A stretch of DNA of 64,000 nucleotides from Bradyrhizobium lupini (lineage in GTDB: Bacteria; Pseudomonadota; Alphaproteobacteria; Rhizobiales; Xanthobacteraceae): NCBI RefSeq assembly GCF_040939785.1, contig NZ_CP162553.1, positions 2,108,001 through 2,172,000 on the forward strand, written 5' to 3'. The stretch's first letter is position 1. Each line of letters starts with the position of its first letter. Shown in pieces: positions 29,662 to 38,752 of the stretch. Under the pieces are notes generated by a model. The model had not been told where the DNA came from. It saw nothing but the letters and a program-made list of their open reading frames with translations, and ran no database searches. Position numbers and translations under genes: made by a program.

Positions 29662-29928
29662 ATGCAAACCCTCGCTGTTGATATCGCCTCCACCTTCGTC
29701 GATGACGCCACAGCTCTCGTGACCGGATCTGGCCGCGCCCTCCTGCGGTTCGCGACGGGGCCGATCGATCGCATTGCAAATGCCTGCGACATCGCCGGCG
29801 TCCTGACCGAGCGGCGGGCGACCTTCCGGATGTGGCGGGCCAACCGCGACCGCGCCCGTCATGAGGGCCGCCGCATTAGCCTGCTCGGCCGCCTCTCGCC
29901 CTTTCGCCGCCTTGCCCACCTTACCTGA
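29662..29928 (+). CDS. Small protein divergent from the TetR repressor
   Basis: An 88-residue product starting at ATG 29662 with CTGGAG nine bases upstream. It has an Ala/Val-rich helical N-terminal half and a basic C-terminus (RATFRMWRANRDRARHEGRR). No signal peptide or strong TM helix. It begins 21 bases after a perfect TetR palindrome, so it is probably the main target of the repressor. Function unknown. Confidence 0.6.
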   Translation: MQTLAVDIASTFVDDATALVTGSGRALLRFATGPIDRIANACDIAGVLTERRATFRMWRANRDRARHEGRRISLLGRLSPFRRLAHLT

Positions 29929-30147
29929 GGCGCGCACGCCTCCTTGCCGGGGCGTGATAGAGCCGCGACCAGCCATTTGCGAACCAAACGTCGCCACGCG
30001 GAGACCAACAGGATCGGAAGGTAAAGGCGCAGAGCAGGCCGGGGCGATCGTTCGTCAACCCGCAAATGCCCGTCGCATCTCCTCGGGTCCCGACGCCCAT
30101 CCGACAATGAAACAACCTCAGACAGCGTTTCCAAAACAGGACTAGTC

Positions 30148-33100
30148 ATGATCAGGGATTTGATGTCGTCACGCCGCTTCGCGCCGCTGTTCTGGGCGCA
30201 ATTCTTCTCGGCGCTGAACGACAACGTGCTCAAGAACGCACTCGTCATCATCCTGCTTTACAGTGCCGCGACCGGCCACGGTGATGCGCTGGTGACGGTC
30301 GCGGGCGCGGTGTTCATCTTCCCCTATTTCATCCTGTCCGGGCTCGGCGGCCAGCTCGCCGACAAATACGTCAAATCCGTCGTCGCAAGGCGGCTCAAAT
30401 TCGCCGAGATCTTTGCCGCGGGCTTTGCCGCGGCCGGCTTCTTCCTGCACTCGGTGCCGCTGCTGTTCGCAGCGCTCGCACTGTTCGGCGTCATCGCCGC
30501 GCTGTTCGGACCCGTGAAATACGCGATGCTGCCGGACCAGCTCGAGCTCGGCGAGCTCGCGACCGGCAACGCGCTGGTCGAAGGCGCGACCTTCATGGCC
30601 ATCCTGCTCGGCACCGTTGCCGGTGGCCAGTTCGTGGCCGGCTCCGCGCATATGGGCTGGGTCGCATCGGCCGTGGTCGTGCTGGCCCTGCTGTCCTGGA
30701 CCTTCGCCTCCCGCATTCCCGCGACGACGCCGTCTGCACCCGATCTGCCGGTCAACGCCAATCCCTGGACCTCGACGCTCGGCCTGTTGAAGACGCTGCA
30801 CGCCGACCACCGGCTGTGGGACGGCACCGTGATCGTCTCCTGGTTCTGGCTGGTGGGCGCCATCGTGCTCTCGCTGCTGCCGGCGCTGGTCAAGGAGGTC
30901 ATCGGCGGCACCGAGGGCGTGGTGACGTTGTGTCTCGCGATCTTCGCAATCGGCATCGCCATCGGCTCGCTGTTCGCCGCGAATCTGAGCCACGTTCGCC
31001 CAAACCTCGCGCTGGTGCCGATCGGCGCCGTCATGATGGGGTTTGCCGGCATCGACCTCGCTTGGGCGATCGGCGTGACCGCCAAGGGCCAGGACATCAC
31101 TGCTGCCGACTTCGCAACTTCGTTCGCGGGCCTGCGCATGCTGCTCGACTTCGTCGCCTTCGCATTCGGCGGCGGGCTGTTCGTCGTTCCGTCCTTCGCC
31201 GCCGTCCAGGCCTGGTCCGCCCCATCCGAGCGCGCCCGCATTATCGCCGCCGGCAACGTGCTGCAGGCCGCCTTCATGGTGGCCGGCTCGCTGTTCGTCG
31301 CGCTGTTGCAGGCCGGCGGATTGCACATCGGCTGGATCTTCTTTGGCCTCGGCGTCATCAGCTTCGGCGCAGTCTGGTTCGTGCTGACCAAGTGGGGCAA
31401 GGAAGGCGTGCGCGACTTTGGCGGGCTGCTGTTCCGCGCGCTGTTCCGCACCGAGGTCCGCGGGCTGGAGAACCTGCCGCCTGCTGGCACGCGCATGCTG
31501 ATCGCGCCCAATCATGTCAGCCTGATCGACGGCCCGCTCCTGCACGCCGTGCTCCCGATCGACGCGAGCTTCGCGGTTGATACCGGCATCGCCAAGGCCT
31601 GGTGGGCCAAGCCGTTCCTGCGGGTGGTCAAGCACTACACCATGGACCCCACCAAGCCGCTGGCGGCGCGCGACCTCATCAAGCTCGTCGCCGCCGGAGA
31701 GCCGGTGGTGATTTTCCCGGAAGGACGCATCACTGTTTCCGGCTCGCTGATGAAGGTCTATGACGGCACCGCGATGATCGCGGACAAGGCCGACGCAGTC
31801 GTCGTCCCGGTCCGCATCGAAGGCGCCCAGCGCTCGCATCTCAGCTATCTCAACGGCAGCCAGATCAAGCGCTCGTGGTTTCCGCGGGTGACCGTCACCA
31901 TCCTGCCGCCAGTCAAGCTTCCGGTCGATCCGTCGCTCAAGGGCAAGGCGCGCCGCAACGCCGCGGGCGCAGCACTTCAGGACGTGATGATCGACGCCAT
32001 GGTGAAGAACGCCATGCTCGATCACACCCTGTTCGAGGCGCTCGGACACGCCTATCGCGACCGCGACACCGGCAAGGTCATCGTCGAGGACGCGCTCGGT
32101 ACCAAGCTGACCTATCGCAAGCTGATCCTGGGCGCGCAGGTCTTGAGCCGGAAGCTGGAGAACGGCACCGCTATCGGTGAGAATGTCGGTGTGCTGCTGC
32201 CGAATTCCGCTGGCGTCGCCGTCGTCTTCATGGCGCTGCAAAACATCGGCCGGGTGCCGGCAATGCTCAACTTCTCGGCGGGCCCGGTCAACGTGCTTGC
32301 CGCCATGAAAGCCGCGCAGGTCAAAACCGTGCTGACGTCGAAAGCTTTCATCGAGAAGGGCAAGCTCGACAAGCTGATGGCGGCGATCTCCGCGGAAGTT
32401 CGCGTGGCCTACCTCGAGGACGTCCGTGCTTCGATCGGCACGGCCGACAAGATCAAGGGCCTGCTCGCCGGCACCGCGCCCCGCGTCGCCCGCCAGGCGA
32501 GCGATCCGGCGGTCGTGCTGTTCACGTCGGGCTCGGAAGGCACGCCCAAGGGCGTTGTGCTGTCCCACCGCAATATCCTTGCGAACGCCGCACAGGCGCT
32601 GGCGCGGGTCGATGCCAACGCCAATGATAAGGTGTTCAACGTGCTGCCGGTGTTCCACTCCTTCGGGCTGACCGGTGGAATGATGATGCCGCTGCTCGCG
32701 GGCATTCCGATCTACATGTACCCCTCGCCGCTGCACTACCGGATCGTGCCCGAGCTGATCTACCAGACCGGAGCCACGATCCTGTTCGGCACCGACACAT
32801 TCCTCACGGGCTATGCACGCTCGGCCCATGCCTACGACTTCCGCACCTTGCGCCTGGTGATCGCCGGCGCGGAGGCGGTCAAGGATCGCACCCGGCAGGT
32901 CTTCATGGAGCGTTACGGCATCCGCATCCTCGAAGGCTATGGCGTCACCGAGACGGCACCGGTGCTGGCGATGAACACGCCGATGGCCAATCGTCCAGGC
33001 ACGGTCGGCCGCCTGTCGCCGCTGATGGAAAGCCGCCTCGACCCGGTCCCCGGCATCGAGGAAGGCGGACGCCTGTCGGTGCGCGGACCCAACGTAATGC

Positions 33101-33552
33101 TCGGATACTTGCGGGCCGAAAATCCCGGCGTGCTCGAGCCGCTCGCCGACGGCTGGCACGACACCGGCGACATCGTGGCGATCGACCCGGCCGGCTTCAT
33201 CACCATCAAGGGTCGCGCCAAGCGCTTTGCCAAGATCGCCGGCGAAATGGTCTCGCTGTCGGCGGTCGAGAACATCGCGACAACGCTGTGGCCGCAGGCC
33301 GGTTCAGTCGCCGTGTCGATCCCGGACCAGCGAAAGGGCGAGCGCATCGTGTTGCTGACGACGGAGAAGAACGCCGAGCGCAGCGCCATGCAAGGCCACG
33401 CCAAGGCGATCGGCGCGTCCGAGCTGACCGTTCCCGCTGCGATCATGGTGGTCGACAAGGTGCCACTGCTCGGGACCGGCAAGACCGACTACGTCACCGC
33501 AACGACGATGGCCCGCGAGCAGGCGTCTGGACCAGAGCGCGAGGTGGCATAA
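30148..33552 (+). CDS. aas: LplT-PlsC-acyl-ACP synthetase fusion (Aas-type)
   Basis: A 1134-residue lysophospholipid repair protein. Residues 1-420 form a 12-helix MFS flippase like LplT (FGPVKYAMLPDQL). Residues about 430-640 are a PlsC acyltransferase with NHxSxxD at 455-461 and FPEGR at 523-527. Residues about 650-1130 are an AMP-forming acyl-ACP synthetase with FTSGSEGTPKG from 792, EGYGVTETAP and DTGDIVAID. Together they would flip lysophosphatidylethanolamine inward and reacylate it. In enterobacteria LplT and Aas are separate genes; here they are fused, which is also known in other proteobacteria. ATG 30148 has AGGA upstream. Confidence 0.93.
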   Translation: MIRDLMSSRRFAPLFWAQFFSALNDNVLKNALVIILLYSAATGHGDALVTVAGAVFIFPYFILSGLGGQLADKYVKSVVARRLKFAEIFAAGFAAAGFFLHSVPLLFAALALFGVIAALFGPVKYAMLPDQLELGELATGNALVEGATFMAILLGTVAGGQFVAGSAHMGWVASAVVVLALLSWTFASRIPATTPSAPDLPVNANPWTSTLGLLKTLHADHRLWDGTVIVSWFWLVGAIVLSLLPALVKEVIGGTEGVVTLCLAIFAIGIAIGSLFAANLSHVRPNLALVPIGAVMMGFAGIDLAWAIGVTAKGQDITAADFATSFAGLRMLLDFVAFAFGGGLFVVPSFAAVQAWSAPSERARIIAAGNVLQAAFMVAGSLFVALLQAGGLHIGWIFFGLGVISFGAVWFVLTKWGKEGVRDFGGLLFRALFRTEVRGLENLPPAGTRMLIAPNHVSLIDGPLLHAVLPIDASFAVDTGIAKAWWAKPFLRVVKHYTMDPTKPLAARDLIKLVAAGEPVVIFPEGRITVSGSLMKVYDGTAMIADKADAVVVPVRIEGAQRSHLSYLNGSQIKRSWFPRVTVTILPPVKLPVDPSLKGKARRNAAGAALQDVMIDAMVKNAMLDHTLFEALGHAYRDRDTGKVIVEDALGTKLTYRKLILGAQVLSRKLENGTAIGENVGVLLPNSAGVAVVFMALQNIGRVPAMLNFSAGPVNVLAAMKAAQVKTVLTSKAFIEKGKLDKLMAAISAEVRVAYLEDVRASIGTADKIKGLLAGTAPRVARQASDPAVVLFTSGSEGTPKGVVLSHRNILANAAQALARVDANANDKVFNVLPVFHSFGLTGGMMMPLLAGIPIYMYPSPLHYRIVPELIYQTGATILFGTDTFLTGYARSAHAYDFRTLRLVIAGAEAVKDRTRQVFMERYGIRILEGYGVTETAPVLAMNTPMANRPGTVGRLSPLMESRLDPVPGIEEGGRLSVRGPNVMLGYLRAENPGVLEPLADGWHDTGDIVAIDPAGFITIKGRAKRFAKIAGEMVSLSAVENIATTLWPQAGSVAVSIPDQRKGERIVLLTTEKNAERSAMQGHAKAIGASELTVPAAIMVVDKVPLLGTGKTDYVTATTMAREQASGPEREVA

Positions 33553-33624
33553 GAGAGATGCACGAGGCGCCTCAATCAGGCGAGGCGCGGTGCCCCGATC
33601 GGCCGCTTCCGCGCCGCCTGAATC

Positions 33625-34731
33625 TCAAGAACCGGCTTCTCCGCGTCGCTCCTGCGCATAACGCACCAGCGCCGCGAAGCGATAGATGCCGTGCACGAAC
33701 TTGCCGTAGGGCATGGTGATGAACAGCGCGAACACTGCACCTAAATGGAGTGCCAGCAGCGGTCCCATGGCGGCAGTCTCCCGCAGAATCAGAAGCAGCA
33801 TGCCGGTGAACCCGGTCAGGAACAGCATGGCGATGAAGCCGACATCCATGCCGTAGCGCTGCTCGTCGAGCAGCGCCGGATCACGCCGCATCTTGGCGAC
33901 GAACAGGCCGATCGGCCCGATGATCAGGCCGATGCCGCCGAGCGTGCCGAGAACCACCGGCAGATCCCACCACGGATACGGCGCCTCGCGGCCGAGCAGA
34001 TAGTGATACAGCGTTGCGGCCGAGGTCGCGGCGAAGCAGAGCAGGAAGCCGTAGAAGGTCAGGTGATGGAAAAGCTTGCGCCGGTCGGTCGGCTTGTCAT
34101 CCTCATTGTAGCAGCCGACGCCGCCACCATGGAGGTAGCGCAGCTCACCAGCGTCGCGCATCGCCTGAAAGATCGAGCCGCCGTCCGCACGGCCGCCGAT
34201 CGGCGGGCCGATATCCCGCCAGAAGGCACGCACGCTCATCACCAGCGCGAAAATCGCATAAAGGAAGGCGGCGCTGAACAACGCTGCCATCGCGTTGTGC
34301 GGCATCAACTTGTAGAACGCGCCGGGGCCAGTGTGCACGCCAAACAGCACGCTGCGGTCGTTTAGGGCAGCGAAGCCGAGTATGAAGGCGGCCATGCTGA
34401 GCGCGGCGACGATGCTGATGACGAGACCATTGCGGGCGAAGGCACCGGACAGCGCCTGCGGCCAGGCATAGGTCGCATAGGATTCCGCGCGCGCGATCGC
34501 CAGCGTCTGCGGGACGTTGACGTTGAATTCGTGCGGCGGCGAGAACTGGCAGTCGACGTAGCAGGCGCCGCAGCCATGGCAGAGATTGGCGAGATAATTG
34601 AGGTCGCCGTCGGAGAAGGCGCGGCGCATCTCCATGGCGGGAAAAACCGCGCAAAGGCCTTCGCAGTAACGGCAGGAATTGCAGACCGTCATCAGGCGGT
34701 CGCCTTCATCCAAAATTCTGCTTCCGTGCAT
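33625..34731 (-). CDS. tcuB: TcuB-like iron-sulfur membrane electron carrier
   Basis: Membrane protein of 368 residues that reoxidises the flavin of tricarballylate dehydrogenase and feeds electrons to the quinone pool. Two cysteine clusters of ferredoxin type lie at the N-terminus (CNSCRYCEGLC at about 17-27, CHGCGACYVDC at about 51-61), followed by about six transmembrane helices with histidines (FHHLTFYGF, LHLGAVFAL) that may bind haem. It ends the tcuA-hydrolase-tcuB operon, starting four bases after the hydrolase gene. Confidence 0.9.
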   Translation of the reverse strand: MHGSRILDEGDRLMTVCNSCRYCEGLCAVFPAMEMRRAFSDGDLNYLANLCHGCGACYVDCQFSPPHEFNVNVPQTLAIARAESYATYAWPQALSGAFARNGLVISIVAALSMAAFILGFAALNDRSVLFGVHTGPGAFYKLMPHNAMAALFSAAFLYAIFALVMSVRAFWRDIGPPIGGRADGGSIFQAMRDAGELRYLHGGGVGCYNEDDKPTDRRKLFHHLTFYGFLLCFAATSAATLYHYLLGREAPYPWWDLPVVLGTLGGIGLIIGPIGLFVAKMRRDPALLDEQRYGMDVGFIAMLFLTGFTGMLLLILRETAAMGPLLALHLGAVFALFITMPYGKFVHGIYRFAALVRYAQERRGEAGS

Positions 34732-34735
34732 GGCT

Positions 34736-35764
34736 TTACTTCGTCAGGCCTTTGCCCTCGAGCCATTTCTGGATCAGGGCCGCGACCTCGAGATTGTTCT
34801 TGTCCATCATCACCATATGCGAATTGCCCTTGATGCCTGTCTGCGGGAGATCGATGATGTCGACGCTGCCGCCGGCCGCCTTGATGGCGTCCGCAAAGGC
34901 GATGCCGTTGGCGCGGATCTTGGGCCAGCGCGAATCGCGCTCGATATAGTCGCCGTAGATGATGAGGGTCGGGATGTTCTTCAGCACATCCGCTTTGGCG
35001 GGATCGCCGATGCCGGCCGGCTCGATCGCAATCAGCGCCTTGACCTTGTCAGGGCGGGCTTGCGCGACCTTGAAGCCGAAGGTGCCGGCCTGGCTGTGGA
35101 ACAGAAGCACCGAGGGGCCGACGCGATCGATCTCAGCGATATAGGCGGCGATGGTCGCATCGTCGGTCGTGGTCCAGCGCGGTACGTTCTGCTTGACGAA
35201 ATTCTCGTAACCCTCGACGGGGAACTGGTTGCCCGGCAACAATTTTCGCTTGGCGGGATCGGGATCGTACGAGTTCGGCCCATCGCCGATGCGGAAACGC
35301 TCGAACGGGTTGGCCGTGGTCAGGAAGACCGGCTCGCCTTTGAAGATATCGGGATATTGCGCCCAGCCCGCGCGTCCGCGCTCTACTGCGTCGGAGTTAT
35401 AGACCCCCCACCCCATGCGTAGAAAATAATTCAGCCAGCCTTCGCGTCCGTCAGGCGTGGTCTCGTAGGTGACGCCGGTCAGTCCGCCGCCATGCCACAT
35501 CAGCAAAGGATAGGCACCCTTCTCGTTTGCCGGCAGGAAATACTGAACATACATCTGCTCGACCTGATACGTGCCGTTGGGATCAACCTTGGCCGGCACT
35601 CCGCCGGGCGCGAACACGACCTCCCTCACCGGCTTGCCCGAGATTTCGACAAGACGGCCACCGACATGGAACGAGCCCATGTCTCGCAGCGTGATCGGCT
35701 CGGCCGCGTGGGCGTAGCCGACGGTCAGCAGCGCCGCGATCGAAGCAATGGCAATGCGTGACAT
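34736..35764 (-). CDS. Secreted alpha/beta hydrolase inside the tcu operon
   Basis: A 342-residue exported esterase-type protein: signal peptide about 1-20 (ending AHAAE), oxyanion segment LMWHGGGLTG near 88, nucleophile elbow HSQAG near 224 (Ser), and a C-terminal His in NSHMVMMD near 318. The acid is probably an Asp near 273 (IYGDYIERDS). It is sandwiched between tcuA and tcuB with very short gaps, so it should be made with them. A role in releasing the tcu substrate from an ester outside the cell is my inference. Confidence 0.85.
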   Translation of the reverse strand: MSRIAIASIAALLTVGYAHAAEPITLRDMGSFHVGGRLVEISGKPVREVVFAPGGVPAKVDPNGTYQVEQMYVQYFLPANEKGAYPLLMWHGGGLTGVTYETTPDGREGWLNYFLRMGWGVYNSDAVERGRAGWAQYPDIFKGEPVFLTTANPFERFRIGDGPNSYDPDPAKRKLLPGNQFPVEGYENFVKQNVPRWTTTDDATIAAYIAEIDRVGPSVLLFHSQAGTFGFKVAQARPDKVKALIAIEPAGIGDPAKADVLKNIPTLIIYGDYIERDSRWPKIRANGIAFADAIKAAGGSVDIIDLPQTGIKGNSHMVMMDKNNLEVAALIQKWLEGKGLTK

Positions 35765-35792
35765 GGTTCCTCCCTCGTGTCTGTTCTTCCGC

Positions 35793-37183
35793 CTAATTCT
35801 TCGCGTGGCGTGCCGCTTCCCGTCCTGCGATCCGCCCGAACACGCTGCCGATGGTCATGCCCATGCCGGCGGCATAGCCCTTGCCGAGCACGTTGCCGGC
35901 CATGATCTCTCCGGCCGCGAACATGTTGGCCGACGGCTTGCCGTCAGCCATCAGCATGCGCGCTTCCTGGTCACGCGCGTGCCGAGATAGGTGAAGGTGA
36001 TGCCGGGCCGCACCGGATAGGCAAGGTAGGGCGGTGTCTCGATCCGCCGTGCCCAATGCGTCTTCGGCGGCGTGATGCCTTCCGTGCGGCAATCGTCCAG
36101 AATGGTGTGGTCGAAGGTGCCGGGCTGCACCGCGGCGTTGAATTCGGTGATCGTCTTTTCCAGCGCGGCCGGATCGAGCTCGAGCTTGCCGGCAAGCTCA
36201 GCCACCGTCTGCCCTGCGATCGGCGGGAATAGCGTCGGCATGAAGCTCGTGACCACGGTGGAGTCGAAGATGATGTAGGCGATCTGTTCGGGCTGCGCGG
36301 CCACCAGCCGGCCCCAGATCGCGTAACGCTTCGGCCAGATGTCCTCACCTTCATCATAGAAGCGCTGCGCGTGCTTGTTGACGACGATGCCAAACACGAC
36401 AGAATCGTGCCGCGTGATGATGCCGCCGTCGAATTTCGGCGCGCGCGCGTCGATCGCGACCGCATGGCACTGGGTGGGGTCGCCGACCTCCTGCACGCCC
36501 TTGGCGAGCAGCATCTTCAGGATCGAGCCGCGGTTATAGGGGGTACCGCGGATCAGGAAATTGTCGGCGGCCTCACCCCAATATTGCTTCAGCCATTCGA
36601 TGTTGGCCTCGAATCCGCCGGCGGCGGCGACTAGCGACGTCGCGCGGATCTCGGTGTCGCCCTTGATCGGCCGCCTGAGGTGGGCGGCGAGAAACATGCC
36701 GTCTTCGATCATGAGGTCGATAACCTCGGCGTCATATTCGATTTCGACGCCGAGCTTCTCGGCGGTGAGATAAAGTGCGTTCAACATCGCGCGGCCGCCG
36801 CCGAGGAAGAATGAGTTGGTGCGGCCGAGGCCCAGCGTGCCGCCGAGCGAGGGCTGCCAGCGCACGCCCTGCTCCACGATCCAGTTCAAGATGTCCTTGG
36901 ACTCGCGGATCATGTGCCGGGCGAGCACCTCGTCGGTCTGGCCGCCGGTGACGCGCAGGAGATCCTCCCAAAACTCTCCCTCGGTGTAGGGGCCGGTGAG
37001 GATTTCGGTCGCCTCGTCATGTGCGCAACGCATGTTGCGTGTGTGGCGCGTGTTGCCGCCGCGATAGAACTTTGGCGCGCCTTCGAGTACCAGCACCGAT
37101 GCCCCACCGCGTCGCGCGCTGATTGCCGCGCACAGCGCCGCGTTGCCGCCGCCGATCACCAGCACATCGTATTTGCTGCTCAT
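35793..37183 (-). pseudogene. tcuA: Frameshifted tricarballylate dehydrogenase TcuA
   Basis: FAD enzyme that oxidises tricarballylate to cis-aconitate. The N-terminal frame has the dinucleotide site VIGGGNAALCAAISA and matches TcuA to GITFTYLG, then ends early at 35951. One frame over, the normal C-terminus continues (ARMLMADGKPSANMFAAGE, then GYAAGMGMTIGSVFGRIAG) to 35793. A single base is missing near 35968-35975; restoring it gives about 463 residues, the family length. The lost part closes the FAD site, so the product would be inactive as read. Could be a sequencing indel. Confidence 0.87.
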
Positions 37184-37260
37184 GCCGTCTGCCCGATGCG
37201 ACGAAGTTGGAGACATTCTGCCCGCCGGCGGCCCGGTCAATCCGGTCTGCCATTGCGCAC

Positions 37261-37274
37261 CTTTGTATACAAAG
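37261..37274. promoter_or_regulatory. Operator candidate for the GntR regulator
   Basis: CTTTGTATACAAAG is a perfect 14-bp palindrome between the divergent tcuA and gntR genes. The TTGTATACAA core is like sites bound by FCD-type GntR regulators. It is 78 bases from the tcuA start and 64 from the regulator's start. Confidence 0.7.
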
Positions 37275-37337
37275 ATATACAGAAATCCAACAAGCGCCAT
37301 CGCTGCATGGGCAGGATGCGCGAGCCCACGAGGACGC

Positions 37338-38021
37338 ATGGCAAGACGCCCGACAAAGGCAGGCGGCTCGATCGCGCGCGGCGGCGGCGTGGCGCTCGGC
37401 GAAGCCGTGTTCCGCTCGCTCTGCGAGGCGCTGCAGGCCGGCAGCTACCGTGCGGGCGACCGCCTGCGCGAGGAAGAGGTCGCCCAGCGGCTGAAGGTCA
37501 GCCGCACCCCGGTGCGGGAAGCTCTCGGGCGGCTTGCCGCGCGCGGGTTCGTCGAACCTGCCGGCGGCCGCGGCCTGATCGTACGCAACCTCGACATCTC
37601 CGAGGTGCTCGAGCTCTACGCCATGCGCGAGATCATGGAGGGCGCCGCCGCCCGACTTGCCGCCGAGCACGCGTCTGCGACCGAGGTCGACGCGCTCAGG
37701 GACATCGAGCAGACCTTCGTGGAAGCCTCGGGGACTGATCCCGCCGAGATGGCGCGGCTCAACCGCGCCTTCCACGAGGCGATCTGCCGCGCCGCGCGCA
37801 ACCGCTATCTCGACAACGCTTCGCGGGAATTGCAGGACTGGATCGCCCTGCTCGGTCCAACCACGTTCACCGTATCCGGTCGCCCGTCGACCAGCCACGG
37901 CGAGCACCAGGCCATCATCGACGCCATCGCGGCTCGCGACGGCGGCAAAGCGGAGCAGCTCGCGCGCACACACATCCGCGAAGCGCTGCGCTGTCGGCTG
38001 AAGCTGTTGCAAAAACAATAG
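37338..38021 (+). CDS. GntR-family (FCD) regulator of the tcu operon
   Basis: Regulator of 227 residues: winged HTH at about 15-80 (LCEALQAGSYRAGDRLREEEVAQRLKVSRTPVREALGRLAARGF, split) and an FCD ligand domain at about 90-215 with the metal/ligand positions of LNRAFHEAICRAARN and GEHQAIIDAI. ATG 37338 has GAGG four bases before. Its divergence from tcuA and the palindrome between them support control of tricarballylate use. Confidence 0.88.
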   Translation: MARRPTKAGGSIARGGGVALGEAVFRSLCEALQAGSYRAGDRLREEEVAQRLKVSRTPVREALGRLAARGFVEPAGGRGLIVRNLDISEVLELYAMREIMEGAAARLAAEHASATEVDALRDIEQTFVEASGTDPAEMARLNRAFHEAICRAARNRYLDNASRELQDWIALLGPTTFTVSGRPSTSHGEHQAIIDAIAARDGGKAEQLARTHIREALRCRLKLLQKQ

Positions 38022-38033
38022 CAGAGCGCCGCC

Positions 38034-38507
38034 TCAGGCGACCAGTTCCGCGACGATCGCCTTCAACACGTCCCGCACATCGCCCGGACTGAGCCGCACC
38101 TGCAGTCCGCGCTGACCGCCATTCACGTACACGTAATCATCCGCGAGCGCGCTCTGCTCGATCACGGTGCGCACAGGCTTCCGCTGCCCGAATGGGCTGA
38201 TGCCGCCAACCTTGTAGCCGGTGAGGCGCTCGGCCTCAGGCGGCTTCATCATCTGCGCCGACTTGCCGCTAACAACAGCGGCGAGCTTCTTCATCGAGAC
38301 TTCCTGATCGGACGGGACGATCACGCAGACCGGCTTGCCGTCGACCAGCGCCATCAGCGTCTTCAAGACGCGCGCGGGATCCTCGCCGAGTGCGGATGCA
38401 GCCTGAAGGCCGATGCTCTCGGCGTCGGGATCGTAGTCGTAGGTGTGGACAGTGAAGGCAACACCGGCGGCCGTGAGCGCGCGTGTGGCTGGGGTGGCTT
38501 TGGACAT
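38034..38507 (-). CDS. ybaK: Cys-tRNA(Pro) deacylase
   Basis: Trans-editing enzyme that hydrolyses Cys-tRNA(Pro). The 157 residues match the YbaK/EbsC family: MSKATPATRALTAAGVAFTVH, VLKTLMALVDGK, the conserved Lys in SMKKLAAVVSGK, and VGGISPFGQRKPVRTVIEQS. It is convergent with the GntR gene, 12 bases apart. Confidence 0.93.
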   Translation of the reverse strand: MSKATPATRALTAAGVAFTVHTYDYDPDAESIGLQAASALGEDPARVLKTLMALVDGKPVCVIVPSDQEVSMKKLAAVVSGKSAQMMKPPEAERLTGYKVGGISPFGQRKPVRTVIEQSALADDYVYVNGGQRGLQVRLSPGDVRDVLKAIVAELVA

Positions 38508-38583
38508 GGACGATGTCTAGCACCGCCGCTGCGAGAAGCGAAGGGACGGCGACACGGATGGACACATGCACCACAGCCTCAGC

Positions 38584-38710
38584 GTCGTCCCGGCGAAGGC
38601 CGGGACCCATAACCACAGGGAGGAGTTTGGAGAAGACTCGTCGTTCGGTACGCCCACCATCCGCTAACGAGACACCTCGCGGTGTGGGTCCCGGCCTTCG
38701 CCGGGACGAC
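38584..38710. repeat. REP-like inverted pair
   Basis: Two 26-bp arms (38584-38609 and 38685-38710) are perfect inverse copies, 75 bases apart. Each arm itself folds into an 8-bp hairpin (GTCCCGGC, 4-base loop, GCCGGGAC). This is the layout of a paired REP element (BIME-like) in the gap between ybaK and fdsA. Many copies are expected in a genome of this group; none can be counted here. Confidence 0.8.
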
Positions 38711-38752
38711 ACCGCAGGCATTGTGCCGCCAAATAACCGGCGAGCGCGCAGC

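Noticed and set aside
29662..30147. aas fusion as a member of the TetR operator's divergent transcript
   Set aside because: Possible, but a 219-base gap with no clear structure separates it from the 88-residue gene, so I do not claim an operon.
30169..33159. A very long minus-strand open frame (almost 1000 codons) opposite the aas fusion
   Set aside because: It mirrors the GC-rich codon pattern of the real gene; its product is Gln/His/Arg/Asp-rich and has no domain, while the plus strand has three clear domains.
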